Part shown: one piece after another, positions 33,428 through 45,871 of the stretch
Layout: each line of letters opens with the position of its first letter
Numbering within the stretch: position 1 is the first letter of the stretch
From: CBDCIS01 sp965217565
GTDB lineage: Bacteria > Chloroflexota > Dehalococcoidia > Lucifugimonadales > CATOSD01
Direction of reading: 5' to 3'
DNA: 64,000 nt
NCBI GenBank assembly: GCA_965217565.1
Contig: CBDCIS010000004.1
Coordinates: 186,001-250,000, forward strand
Program-made: the position numbers and the translations under genes
The notes under the pieces: generated by a model
The model's input: the letters and a program-made list of their open reading frames with translations, nothing else
What the model was told of the DNA's origin: nothing
The model's database searches: none

Positions 33428-33452
33428 ACTGAAGACAAGCGAGGACACCACC

Positions 33453-35309
33453 ATGACCACTGACAACACCACCGACACCGATACCCACGATGCACTGGGC
33501 ATCCACGCAGTCTTCCTCCAAGCCGGCCCTGACCATACCGAGAGTCTGATTGAGCGCGCGTTGGGGTTTCGGCGAAATGCGTCCCAGGGAACGCGCGACG
33601 CGCTCGACGCCGCCATTCGCAAGAACGTAAGGCTGGACGGGTTCAGGGACTCCAGCAGGGCGCCGATTCACCAGCTTAAAGGGCCCGTTGGGGTAGACAT
33701 TATCCTGGGCAATGGCAGGATGGCGGGCGCCGTCCTGCGCGCCTGGGCGGAGTCCCACGCTGAATTGCAAGACCTCGTGGTGGAGCATTTACGAAGCGTT
33801 GATATTCCCGCGCAGTATCCCGACTTCAAGACGCTCGAGTTCGGCTCGGTCTGGCCCAGGGAGGAGTGGGAGGCAGAATGCGAGGCTTTCATGGAGGATC
33901 GTACCGACCTCGACTCCGATGACGTCGCCACCATGCTGTGCTACGTGACGGGCCGAATCCCCGGCGCGCCCGCCGAATTCAGGATACAGTCCGAACTGTT
34001 CACCGGCCTGCTGGAGAAGCTGGACGAGCTCCCTGTTTCCGCGCCCGAATGGGCCGAGCTCGCCGACTTCATTGACGCGCTTGGGGACATCGAGGAGCAG
34101 CACTATGAAGTTCGCAACACCGTTCATGCCAAGGCCTTAGAAGAATACCTCAAGGACACGATTGACGTATTCGATGACGATCTGAAGTACCTGGACATCG
34201 ATCTTGCCGCATGGAAACCGGACGACAGAATGTTTCCGGGACCGGTCAAGGACTCGCTGGGGCTTCTCGAAGAACTGAGACACGAGCTCGAGGCGTACAG
34301 CCTCGTCCGTCCGCAGGCATCCTCCAGGTCCGAGGAAGCGAGCCGCGCCGTCGATAGAGAAGAGCGTGAATCCGCGATATTCGACATTGTTTCCCGCCAC
34401 GAGCGGGTGCTTGCCACCAACGAGGCTGCACTGGCGACGATTGCCCCGTCCTCGGAAGAGCCCGCCCCCGGCGACGATTCGCCGGCGGACCTCCAGCCGA
34501 GTGGAGAAGTGGCATCCTCCATTGCAGACGCCGAGCCGACGTTGACCCACCAGGAGTTAGACTCGCTCAAGGCGGAACTCGAGGGTCTCAAGGCCACCAT
34601 CGAGTCCGTCAAAAACGAACTCGTAACGCGCAATGCCGAACTCGAAAAGGTCAACGCGACCATAGAATCGACCACGTCTGAGAACGAGGAACTGAAGCAG
34701 ACGAACTCAGGATTGCAGTCGGACATGGCGTTGCTACGCCAAGAGAACAGTGAACTGAGGAGCGAGATTGCCCGCATCCAGGAGATGGAGGAGTACTGGC
34801 GGCAGTCTTATGTTTCACTGCGGTCGATGCAGACGGTGAGCGTGGATGAGGAGCCTCCGCAGTTGGCGAGCGTTAACGACGCGCTCGAACTCGCGAGCCG
34901 CACGTTCCCGGGCCAACTCGTCGTCTCGCTCAACTCGAAGTCCACCAAGAACAGCCCCTTCCAGAAGCCGGACGAGGTGTTCGGCGTGCTGGCGTGGCTG
35001 GCGACGGAGTACCACAGGCTCAGACGCCAGGCGAACCAGGCCGCGAGTCCAGACTTCAACAAGCTCATCAAGGAGGCCTGCCCTGGCTGGTTCTACAAGC
35101 CAGGCCAGACCGAAATCACCACCGAGCAGTTCGCGGGGTGGTACAACGTTACGGTGGACGGCAAGTCCTACGAACTGGTGACCCACATCGGCAAGGGCAA
35201 TAGCCACGACCCGCAGAACACGATCCGCATAGCCTTCGCCTGGGACGACGAGTTGAATCGCGTTGTCGTGGGGTTTCTTGGGCTGCACCAGAGGAACCGG
35301 CGGTCTTGA
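33453..35309 (+). CDS. 618-residue coiled-coil protein of unknown function
   Basis: I do not recognise this protein. ATG 33453 is chosen over ATG 33399 because the latter lies within an inverted repeat and only GAGGA near 33440 could serve as a ribosome site. Residues 1-265 are acidic and helical. A Pro/Ser/Glu-rich linker follows at about 285-355, then a coiled coil at about 365-455 with repeated 'LKAELEGLKATIESVKNEL'-type heptads. The last ~145 residues form a compact domain: 'ALELASRTFPGQLVVSLNSK', 'PDEVFGVLAWLATEYHRLR', 'WYNVTVDGKSYELVTHIGKG' and 'RIAFAWDDELNRVVVGFLG' with 'HQRN'. I have seen similar C-terminal endings on large uncharacterised bacterial proteins, sometimes near defence genes; this is memory, not a search. 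No signal peptide or membrane segment. Confidence 0.75.
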   Translation: MTTDNTTDTDTHDALGIHAVFLQAGPDHTESLIERALGFRRNASQGTRDALDAAIRKNVRLDGFRDSSRAPIHQLKGPVGVDIILGNGRMAGAVLRAWAESHAELQDLVVEHLRSVDIPAQYPDFKTLEFGSVWPREEWEAECEAFMEDRTDLDSDDVATMLCYVTGRIPGAPAEFRIQSELFTGLLEKLDELPVSAPEWAELADFIDALGDIEEQHYEVRNTVHAKALEEYLKDTIDVFDDDLKYLDIDLAAWKPDDRMFPGPVKDSLGLLEELRHELEAYSLVRPQASSRSEEASRAVDREERESAIFDIVSRHERVLATNEAALATIAPSSEEPAPGDDSPADLQPSGEVASSIADAEPTLTHQELDSLKAELEGLKATIESVKNELVTRNAELEKVNATIESTTSENEELKQTNSGLQSDMALLRQENSELRSEIARIQEMEEYWRQSYVSLRSMQTVSVDEEPPQLASVNDALELASRTFPGQLVVSLNSKSTKNSPFQKPDEVFGVLAWLATEYHRLRRQANQAASPDFNKLIKEACPGWFYKPGQTEITTEQFAGWYNVTVDGKSYELVTHIGKGNSHDPQNTIRIAFAWDDELNRVVVGFLGLHQRNRRS

Positions 35310-35322
35310 GTATTGGGCGCGC

Positions 35323-37773
35323 TCAGCTTGGGTCGAACGGGTTGCTTGCGGTGAACGTCTTGTAGCGTTGGGCAAGGAGAGCGTTTTCATCTTTCGAGAG
35401 CGTGGGGTCGGACTCCAGCAGCCGCTCCGCCTCTCGCCGGGCCAACACGAGCAGTTCCTGGTCGCTGATTCGGGCCACGCGCAGGTCGGGCAGCCCACTC
35501 TGGCGTGTGCCCATGTAGTCGCCCGCGCCGCGCAGGGCCAAATCTTCCTCGGCAAGCTGAAAGCCGTCCTGGATGCGTTCCACCAGCTTGAGGCGTTCGC
35601 GCGCGTCCTGCCCCGGCGCGTCGGCCAGCAGCAGGCAGTAGCTCTGGTGCACTCCCCTGCCCACACGGCCTCGGAACTGGTGAAGCTGAGCCAGCCCGAA
35701 GCGATCCGCGCCGTCGATGAGCATCACGCTAGCGTTGGGCACGTCAATACCCACCTCCACGACCGGCGTTGAAACCAGCACCTCCAACTTCCCTTGCTGG
35801 AATAGGTCGAGAACCTGCTCCTTCTCTCGCAGCGGCATACGACCGTGCAGCAGGCCGAGCCGCAGGTCGGGAAACACGTTCGTCGATAGCCGCTCGTACT
35901 CCTCTACGGCTGCCCGCGACTGTATCGCCTCGGACTCTTCGATGAGCGGGCACACGATGAACGCCTGCCGACCCTGCTCCACCTGTTTGCGCACGAATCC
36001 GTAGGAGGCCATGCGCCGCTCCGGCTCCACCCACCTGGTGCGAATGGTCTGCCGTCCCGGGGGCAGTTCGTCGATGATGGAGATGTCGAGGTCGCCATAT
36101 AGGGTGAGGGCGAGCGAGCGAGGTATGGGCGTCGCGGACATTGCCAGCATGTGGGGCCGGCTGCCCTTCTCGCGCAGCGACGCCCGTTGCATCACGCCGA
36201 AGCGGTGCTGCTCGTCCACGACGACCACTGCGAGCCGCGGCGCTTCCACGGTGTCCTGGATGAGCGCCTGCGTACCCACCACGATGTCAACCTCGCCCTG
36301 GGCGATGCGCTCGTGCACCTCTTCCTTCGCGCGCCTGGGTAGGCTGCCAAGCAACAGGGCGATGGTCAGCGGGCGCGTCATCGGTTCGACTTCTACGGAT
36401 GCGAGATGCTCGTCCAGCGACGGCGCGGCGCCGCCCGATAGCAGGCGAGAAATGCTCAGGAAGTGCTGCTCCGCGAGGATTTCAGTGGGGGCCATGAGCG
36501 CGCCCTGGTAGCCGTCGAGGGCCGCCGCCAGCAGCGCGACCACTGCGACGACCGTCTTGCCGCTGCCGACGTCGCCCTGGAGCAGCCGGCTCATCGGCTT
36601 GTCGCCCCTGAGGTCGCGCAGAATCTCGTCCAAGGATCTGGACTGCGCGCCAGTGAGCGCGAATGGCAGTGAGTCGGTGTATGCGGCTATCTTCGCCGGG
36701 TGCGCGGACAACTGGATGCCGTCCCCCTGCTGCCGCCAGCGGCGTTTGCGGGCGATGACCGCAAGCTGCATCAGGAAGAGTTCGTCGAACGCGAGCCTGC
36801 GGCGGGCGGTGGCCCAGTCCTGCGGCGAATCGGGGTAGTGCATCTGCGCGATGGCGTTCTGTGCGCCGATAACGCCTATGCGATGCCGCATGTCCTCTGG
36901 AAGAAAGTCGGCGACCTGCGCGAGAGTGGCGTCGAGCGCTTGCTTCGCGATTCGCCGCAGGGTGCGCTGGTACAGGCCCTCCGTCAGCGGATAGACCGGG
37001 ACAAGCCGCCCCGTGTGGACCAGCTCTTCTTCGCCCTGGAGAAGCTCGTATTCTGGGTTCTCGAAGACCGGCTGGCCCCTGAACACGCCCACCTTGCCGC
37101 TGATGGCGACCGGCGCGCCCGGCTTCAGCGTGGTCGCCAACCAGGGTTGGTTGAACCAGATGGCGCGAATGTTGCCCGTGTCATCCCCAAGAATGGCCTG
37201 GGTCGATTTTCGACGCGGGTTGCGGCCCGTTTGCGAGGCCTCCCACACCTTGACCACCACCGTCTGCTCCTCGCCCGGCGTCAGTTCAGACACCTTGCGC
37301 GTGTTCGCGAAGTCGTTGTGCCTGTGCGGGAAAAGGTAAACGAGGTCTTCCACCTTCTTCACGCCGAGACGCTTCAGCTTGGGCAGGTTCTGCTTGGTGA
37401 CGCTTCTGAGGCGTGTTACATCATCCCGCAGGGTGACTTTGGGTGCGGGAGGTTTGCTTGCGCGCCGGCGAACCGGGGGTTTCGTGAGCGGAGGCGTGGA
37501 TACGGGCGGCGCGCCGCCTGGGAGTGTGTCGACTGGAGGGGCAGCCGCAATGCGTGAAAGGGTAGCGTCGGCCCACGCCTTGCGCTGGTCGGACGTCAGT
37601 CCGGAGTAGGAGGGGATGCTGCCAATAACGGGGACAAGCTCATCGGCGGCGCGTTCCAGGAACTCGTCCAAGCCGCTCGTGACGGTCTTGTCGGCAAAGC
37701 CGCCTCTTGCTTCCTGACGTAGGATCTTGCCCAGGGTTTCCAGCTTGGAGCTATCGTAGGGTCGTGGAGCCAT
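35323..37773 (-). CDS. recG: ATP-dependent DNA helicase RecG
   Basis: The 816-residue enzyme reverses stalled replication forks and migrates branched DNA. After an N-terminal extension of ~130 residues come the wedge/OB domain ('VEDLVYLFPHRHNDF', 'VVVKVWEASQTGRN') and the helicase core. Walker A is 'LLQGDVGSGKTVVAVVALL', the DExH box is 'VVVDEQHRFGVMQR', and motif III is 'AMSATPIPRSLALTLYGDL'. Motif V/VI region reads 'VVEVGIDVPNASVMLIDGAD' and 'LAQLHQFRGRVGRG'. It ends the leftward fakA-fakB-recG run, 46 bases after fakB. The same recG, DegV and DAK-domain association occurs in many bacteria. Confidence 0.97.
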   Translation of the reverse strand: MAPRPYDSSKLETLGKILRQEARGGFADKTVTSGLDEFLERAADELVPVIGSIPSYSGLTSDQRKAWADATLSRIAAAPPVDTLPGGAPPVSTPPLTKPPVRRRASKPPAPKVTLRDDVTRLRSVTKQNLPKLKRLGVKKVEDLVYLFPHRHNDFANTRKVSELTPGEEQTVVVKVWEASQTGRNPRRKSTQAILGDDTGNIRAIWFNQPWLATTLKPGAPVAISGKVGVFRGQPVFENPEYELLQGEEELVHTGRLVPVYPLTEGLYQRTLRRIAKQALDATLAQVADFLPEDMRHRIGVIGAQNAIAQMHYPDSPQDWATARRRLAFDELFLMQLAVIARKRRWRQQGDGIQLSAHPAKIAAYTDSLPFALTGAQSRSLDEILRDLRGDKPMSRLLQGDVGSGKTVVAVVALLAAALDGYQGALMAPTEILAEQHFLSISRLLSGGAAPSLDEHLASVEVEPMTRPLTIALLLGSLPRRAKEEVHERIAQGEVDIVVGTQALIQDTVEAPRLAVVVVDEQHRFGVMQRASLREKGSRPHMLAMSATPIPRSLALTLYGDLDISIIDELPPGRQTIRTRWVEPERRMASYGFVRKQVEQGRQAFIVCPLIEESEAIQSRAAVEEYERLSTNVFPDLRLGLLHGRMPLREKEQVLDLFQQGKLEVLVSTPVVEVGIDVPNASVMLIDGADRFGLAQLHQFRGRVGRGVHQSYCLLLADAPGQDARERLKLVERIQDGFQLAEEDLALRGAGDYMGTRQSGLPDLRVARISDQELLVLARREAERLLESDPTLSKDENALLAQRYKTFTASNPFDPS

Positions 37774-37819
37774 GCTTCCCCATCAGCCAGAGGGCGTCTG
37801 CCGCGGTCGGCGAAGCGAC

Positions 37820-38662
37820 CTAAGACGCCGCCAGCAGCGCGAGACCTACGCTGCCGGGGCCAACATAGACGCCGAGCACCGGCCCCATCCTGGCGGTGAT
37901 GGGCTGCTTGCCCGGTGGCAGCAAGGCCTTCAGGCTCTCCGTAAGCCCATCGAGGCCCGCGGAGTCCGTGGTGTGAAGCACGCAGACCTCTTCGAGAGGC
38001 GCGTGGTCTTCGGCGAACTGCTGGAGCTTGGCGAGACCCTTAGCGCGTGTCCGCTCCTTGCCAAACTCGTGAGCCTCTCCCTCCTGGATGATGATCATTG
38101 GCTTGACCTTGAGCAGACTTCCTACCAGCGCCCTGGCCTTGCCTATGCGCCCGCCCCTTTGGAGGTATTCGAGTGTGTCCAGCAGTCCAAGCATCTGGGC
38201 GCGCGGACGCGCGTCCCGGGCTGCCTGCGCGACCTCTTCGAGGCTGCCGCCCGCTTGCGCCGCCCTTGCCGCGGCGATAGCGACCATGCCCTCGCCCATG
38301 GACGCCTGCATCGAGTCAACCACTTCGATGGGACAGGCGACACCGGCGTGCTCCCTCGCCTGAACGGCGGAGTTGTAGGTTCCGCTGACCTTGGAAGAGA
38401 CGTGAACGGACACAATGCCATCCGCGTCCTGCGCCACTCGCCGGTAAACCTCCGCGAATTCGCCTACCGACGGCTGCGAGGTTTTCGGCAGCACTGGATC
38501 TGCGGCTAGCCGCTCGAAGAACTGGTCAGTGGTGATGTCAACGCCGTCGCTGAACTCCTCGGAGCCGAAGAGCACCTTGGCGGGAACCACCGTTACGCCC
38601 AACTCATCCACGAGCCCAGGTGGAAGGTCGCTTACGCTGTCGGTTACTACCTTGATGGTCAT
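37820..38662 (-). CDS. fakB: DegV-family fatty-acid-binding protein (FakB-like)
   Basis: The 280-residue protein binds a fatty acid and presents its carboxyl group to the FakA kinase. The DegV hallmark 'VVTDSVSDLPPGLVDELG' is at the N terminus. 'VHVSSKVSGTYNSAVQA' carries the Ser/Thr contacts to the carboxylate, and 'LEYLQRGGRIGKARALVG' is the conserved helix-loop of the family. 'ARMGPVLGVYVGPGSVGLAL' closes the fold. It begins 8 bases after the fakA stop, strongly indicating co-expression of kinase and binding protein. Chain preference cannot be told. Confidence 0.92.
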   Translation of the reverse strand: MTIKVVTDSVSDLPPGLVDELGVTVVPAKVLFGSEEFSDGVDITTDQFFERLAADPVLPKTSQPSVGEFAEVYRRVAQDADGIVSVHVSSKVSGTYNSAVQAREHAGVACPIEVVDSMQASMGEGMVAIAAARAAQAGGSLEEVAQAARDARPRAQMLGLLDTLEYLQRGGRIGKARALVGSLLKVKPMIIIQEGEAHEFGKERTRAKGLAKLQQFAEDHAPLEEVCVLHTTDSAGLDGLTESLKALLPPGKQPITARMGPVLGVYVGPGSVGLALLAAS

Positions 38663-38670
38663 AGCTACTC

Positions 38671-40341
38671 CTACTCCACTGAGACGATGTAATGATAGTA
38701 TGGCTGTCCGCCGTTAACGACCTCGACCTCTACGCCGGGGTGCGTGGACTCTACTCGCTGGCCCGCGGCGGCGGCGGCTTGCTCCGTTACCGGCTCGCCG
38801 GAGTAGAGCGTTACGAGGTGTCCCTCTGCAACGTCCGCTTCCTTCAGCAACGCGAGGAGAACCTCGTTCGGGTCGTCACCCGCTGCGACCAGTTCGCGCT
38901 CCAGTATGCCGATTATCTGGCCTTCCTCTACAGCGACGCCATTCAGCTCAACCGGACGAACCGCTTGGCAGACCTCTCCCGTCTTAACCGACGCCAGCGC
39001 CTCTTCCATCTCCTTGACGTTCTCGTCGATGTCTATGTGGGGGTTGAAGGCCAGGATAGCCGCCACGCCCTGCGGGATGGAGCGGGACCCCACCACGCGA
39101 AGGCTCTTGCCGGATACGCCGACGGCCTGCCGAGCCGCCTGGACGATGTTGCCATTGTTCGGCAGGAAGATTACGTTGTCCGAGGGGGCGGCATCGACCG
39201 CTTCCATGATGTCGCGGACACTTGGGTTCATGGTGTCGCCGGACGTGAGGATGCCCGCCGCACCCATGCCGGTGAACATCGCTTCCAGTCCCTCGCCCCA
39301 CGCGACCGCGACGATGGCAGTCGGCAGCGTGTGCGCGGTCTGCGCGGGCTCTTCCCGCCGCGCCGCCGAGAACTCCTTGTGCTGTTCGTCCATGCTCTCT
39401 ATCTTGACCTGGCTCAGCGTGCCGAGCGAAACCGCGTAGCTAATCACAGGCCCGGGATCGTGCGCGTGGACGTGAACCTTCAACGCTTTGGCGTCGCCTA
39501 TGACGACGGTGGAGCGCGCCATCGTGATCATGTAGGAGCGCACGTCGTCAATGTCCAGTTCCGCGCCCTCGATCAGCAACTGCGTGCAGTAGCCGTACAG
39601 CTCTTCCTCGGCGGCAACCAGGAAATCCTCGGAGACGACGCCCGCGCCCTCTTCGACGCCAATCGCTTCCGGCGGGGCTATCTCCGCTTGCGGCAATTCC
39701 TGTCCGGCCATCGACAGCCGCATCCCTTGGAGGATGACCAAGAGGCCATGCCCGCCCGCGTCCACGACGCCGGCCTGCCGGAGGACGGGCAGCATCGTGG
39801 GAGTGAGGGCAACGGCCTCTGTGGCGGCGTCACATACGGCATCGAGCATGTCGGTCATGGTCGTGACGGCGATCGCGGCTTCCCGCGAGGAATCGGCGAC
39901 ATAGCGCAGCACAGTAAGCATCGTGCCCTCTTTGGGGTCGCCGACCGCCTTGTATGCGTACTCGCGCGCGCTTTGCAGGGCTTCCGAGAACTCTTGCGGG
40001 CCGAAGTCGTCCCTGTCCTGGAAGCCCTGCGCGATGCCCTTGAAGAACTGGGAGAGTATGACGCCGCTGTTTCCCTTCGCGCCCCATAGCGCGCCCTCCG
40101 CCATGGCGGAGGCGACCTCTCCGGCGGACGCACTCGGGTTCTCCTCCGCCTTCGCCAGCGTGTCGGTCAAGGTCAGGAACATATTGGTTCCCGTGTCGCC
40201 GTCGGGCACGGGAAAGACGTTGAGAGCGTTGAGAAGTTCCGTACTGTGCTGGAACAGCCCCGTCGCGGCGGCGAACATCTGCTTGAGGTCGTTGCCGTCG
40301 AAGCGGGCGCCGGAGTCCGGGATCTGCGTCATGATCGCCAT
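38671..40341 (-). CDS. fakA: Fatty acid kinase FakA (DAK2/YloV family)
   Basis: The 556-residue protein phosphorylates fatty acids bound to FakB, feeding phospholipid synthesis. The N-terminal DAK2 (DhaL-like) kinase domain shows 'NALNVFPVPDGDTGTNMFLTL' split around 'PVPDGDTGTNM', with the Asp ligands for Mg-ATP, and 'GALWGAKGNSGVILSQFFKG'. 'QAGVVDAGGHGLLVIL' closes it. The middle and C-terminal parts ('VIFLPNNGNIVQAA') match the YloV fold. Length is normal. ATG 40341 is used, but ATG 40332 is possible; neither has a clear ribosome site. It is divergent from rpmB, an arrangement common in Firmicutes. Confidence 0.94.
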   Translation of the reverse strand: MAIMTQIPDSGARFDGNDLKQMFAAATGLFQHSTELLNALNVFPVPDGDTGTNMFLTLTDTLAKAEENPSASAGEVASAMAEGALWGAKGNSGVILSQFFKGIAQGFQDRDDFGPQEFSEALQSAREYAYKAVGDPKEGTMLTVLRYVADSSREAAIAVTTMTDMLDAVCDAATEAVALTPTMLPVLRQAGVVDAGGHGLLVILQGMRLSMAGQELPQAEIAPPEAIGVEEGAGVVSEDFLVAAEEELYGYCTQLLIEGAELDIDDVRSYMITMARSTVVIGDAKALKVHVHAHDPGPVISYAVSLGTLSQVKIESMDEQHKEFSAARREEPAQTAHTLPTAIVAVAWGEGLEAMFTGMGAAGILTSGDTMNPSVRDIMEAVDAAPSDNVIFLPNNGNIVQAARQAVGVSGKSLRVVGSRSIPQGVAAILAFNPHIDIDENVKEMEEALASVKTGEVCQAVRPVELNGVAVEEGQIIGILERELVAAGDDPNEVLLALLKEADVAEGHLVTLYSGEPVTEQAAAAAGQRVESTHPGVEVEVVNGGQPYYHYIVSVE

Positions 40342-40369
40342 CCATTCTACGAACCGAGAGACCGGGTCA

Positions 40370-40399
40370 TTGTCGTTGCCGAAAGCGTTCGGCTATGCT
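40370..40399 (+). promoter_or_regulatory. Putative promoter of rpmB
   Basis: TTGTCG (40370-40375) and TATGCT (40394-40399) are 18 bases apart. Transcription would begin near 40406, ~78 bases before the rpmB start. An alternative pairing TTGCCG/TATCGT with 17 bases lies a few bases downstream. The divergent fakA promoter must overlap this region. Confidence 0.4.
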
Positions 40400-40483
40400 A
40401 TCGTATTTGGCGTAGGTTCGCGGCCCAAGGGTCGGATTGGACTCGATTCTACTTGAAACCGCAATGAGAGTCAAAGGTGAATA

Positions 40484-40672
40484 ATGGCCAGGTGTGACGT
40501 TTGCAACAAGTCAGGGCAGTCGGGGAACAACGTAAGCCACTCCAAGCGGCGCACGAGGACGCGCTGGCTTGCGAACGTGCAGAGGGCCACGATTCGGGTT
40601 GACGGCGAGCCTCGCCGCGTCAAGATATGCACACGCTGCCTGCGAAGCCACTACAAGGTGACGGCTAAATGA
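40484..40672 (+). CDS. rpmB: 50S ribosomal protein L28
   Basis: The 62-residue protein is a basic component of the large ribosomal subunit. It reads 'ARCDVCNKSGQSGNNVSHSK', then 'RRTRTRWLANVQRATI', and 'VKICTRCLRSHYKVTAK' at the end. Cysteine pairs CDVC and CTRC mark the zinc-binding (C+) form. AAGGTG lies upstream of ATG 40484. Its last codons overlap the start of the FAD oxidoreductase gene (ATGA). Positions 40586-40667 are repeated almost exactly at 41858-41939, after that oxidoreductase gene. Confidence 0.96.
   Translation: MARCDVCNKSGQSGNNVSHSKRRTRTRWLANVQRATIRVDGEPRRVKICTRCLRSHYKVTAK
40586..40667 (+). repeat. 82-bp direct repeat, first copy (rpmB 3' end)
   Basis: This stretch of rpmB recurs at 41858-41939 in the same orientation with about two mismatches in 82 bases. 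The two copies bracket the FAD oxidoreductase gene. Here the codons after the repeat give '...VTAK' and stop; in the second copy they give '...VTARA' and stop. Confidence 0.9.
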
Positions 40673-41844
40673 CAGTAACAGCAGATGCTGTTGTGATCGG
40701 CGGGGGTGTGATGGGCGCGAGCATCCTGTATAACTTGGCGACAAGCGGCCTTGATGGCACGGTACTGCTGGAACGGGATACGCTGGGGGCAGGATCGACT
40801 GGCCGGTCGTCCGGAGCGATTCGGATGCACTACTCCACCGAGGTCAACGCGCGCCTCGCCTGGGAGAGTTTGCGCGTGTTCCAGAACTGGAAGGAGACCG
40901 TTGGAGGGGACGGAGACCCTGGCTTCGTCAGGACCGGATACATGGTAATTGCGCCGGAACGCGAGTCCGACGGGTTTCGCCATAACATCGAGATGCAGCA
41001 ACGAGTCGGGATCAACACACGGACCGTGAGTTGGCTGGAGGCGCGGGAGTTGGCGCCCGACTTTCAGCTCGAAGAAGATGAGCACTTCGCATGGGAGGAG
41101 CAGTCCGGGCACGGTGACCCGTCTGGAACGGCGCTGGCGTTTACCACACGGGCGAGAGAGTTGGGGGCATCGGTCGTACTCAGGTCTCCCGCTACGCGGA
41201 TCGAGGTCGCTCGCGGGCGCGTGGTGGGCGTTCATACCGAGTACGAAGTGTACTCGACAGACACCGCAGTTATTGCGACGGGGCCGTGGTCATCCCGGTT
41301 CCTAGAGCACTTAGGAATCGACTTGCCGGTGACACCCACGCGGCACGAAGTGATTCTGATCAGGCGATCCGAGACCGGCGTTGGCAATCACCCCGGCGGC
41401 GGGGACATGGCGAATCTGATCTACTTCAGGCCGGAGGCTGACAACCTAACGCTGGTCGGCAACGGCAACAGGGAGGAGGAGGCTGACCCGGACACGTACA
41501 ACCAGCGAGCGACCACCGACTTTGTGCAGGATGTGTGGAGTCGGCTGGCGCGTCGGATTCCCAGTATCGCCGACGGTCAGTTGGCGCACGGCTATGCAGG
41601 TCTCTACACGACCACCCCAGACCTGCACCCGGTAATGGACCGAGTCGAAGGGATCGAAGGACTGTACATCTGCACAGGGTTCAGCGGGCACGGATTCAAG
41701 CTCGCGCCCGCGGTCGGCGTGTGCATGTCCGAACTTATTCTGGAGGGCGCCTCCAAGCTGGTGGACATCTCGCCGCTGAGAATGGGTCGGTTCTCGGATG
41801 GCTCACTGAACGAGACCCAGTACAACTTCAAGGTGATCGCCTAG
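40669..41844 (+). CDS. FAD-dependent oxidoreductase (DAO/sarcosine-oxidase-like)
   Basis: The 391-residue protein is a D-amino-acid-oxidase-type flavoprotein, likely oxidising a secondary or tertiary amine. The FAD dinucleotide motif is 'AVVIGGGVMGASILYNLA' at residues about 7-24, followed by 'LGAGSTGRSSGAIRMHYS', a segment typical of sarcosine/dimethylglycine-type enzymes. 'AVIATGPWSS' and the C-terminal 'GLYICTGFSGHGFKLAPAVG' complete the fold. ATG 40669 overlaps the rpmB stop by four bases. An oxidoreductase translated from a ribosomal-protein message is unusual. The flanking direct repeats suggest it was inserted at the rpmB 3' end. Confidence 0.93.
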   Translation: MTVTADAVVIGGGVMGASILYNLATSGLDGTVLLERDTLGAGSTGRSSGAIRMHYSTEVNARLAWESLRVFQNWKETVGGDGDPGFVRTGYMVIAPERESDGFRHNIEMQQRVGINTRTVSWLEARELAPDFQLEEDEHFAWEEQSGHGDPSGTALAFTTRARELGASVVLRSPATRIEVARGRVVGVHTEYEVYSTDTAVIATGPWSSRFLEHLGIDLPVTPTRHEVILIRRSETGVGNHPGGGDMANLIYFRPEADNLTLVGNGNREEEADPDTYNQRATTDFVQDVWSRLARRIPSIADGQLAHGYAGLYTTTPDLHPVMDRVEGIEGLYICTGFSGHGFKLAPAVGVCMSELILEGASKLVDISPLRMGRFSDGSLNETQYNFKVIA

Positions 41845-41857
41845 GAGGAGTTCCGTA

Positions 41858-41947
41858 GCCACGATTCGGGTTGACGGCGAGCCTCACCGCGTCAAGATAT
41901 GCACACGCTGCCTGCGAAGCCACTACGAGGTGACGGCTAGGGCGTAG
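41858..41947 (+). pseudogene. Second copy of the rpmB 3' end (gene fragment)
   Basis: The fragment encodes 'ATIRVDGEPHRVKICTRC' then 'LRSHYEVTARA' and a TAG stop, in frame with L28 but with no start region. It matches 40586-40667 over 82 bases with about two mismatches, both of which change an amino acid (R to H, K to E). It may be the displaced original rpmB end or the end brought by an incoming segment. It is followed by a terminator hairpin at 41995, as an rpmB gene end might be. Confidence 0.88.
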
Positions 41948-41994
41948 GGTTGAGCGGTCGCAGATTCCCGCTGCGTTGAAGGCGAGGCCATGTT

Positions 41995-42023
41995 CCCCCT
42001 CCCGTCGAGGGAGGGGGAGTTTT
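41995..42023 (+). terminator. Intrinsic terminator
   Basis: CCCCCTCCC (41995-42003) and GGGAGGGGG (42009-42017) form a 9-bp stem with a 5-base loop, followed by AGTTTT. It would end rightward transcription from rpmB and the oxidoreductase gene. The hairpin could also serve metH from the other side, but that strand has no T-tract. Confidence 0.65.
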
Positions 42024-42024
42024 A

Positions 42025-45762
<3,738 letters not shown>

Positions 45763-45871
45763 GCAATTCATTCCTCTTCAAACGTCGTCAATCCATTGTA
45801 ATGGCAGTCAAGATTTGCGATACGTCATCTATCATAGTCTAATGGCAGAACGTCAGGGCGGTCAATTGGGG

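Noticed and set aside
32592..33452. A hidden gene between the VOC gene and the 618-residue protein gene
   Set aside because: Frames are short and overlap the aconitase-tail fragment or repeats; none has a ribosome site and plausible composition.
38692..40089. 465-codon open frame on the plus strand opposite fakA
   Set aside because: The minus strand encodes an unmistakable FakA; the plus-strand product has no recognisable motif and no ribosome site.
41858..41947. A second functional L28 gene
   Set aside because: Only the last ~29 codons are present, without a start codon or the first Cys pair.
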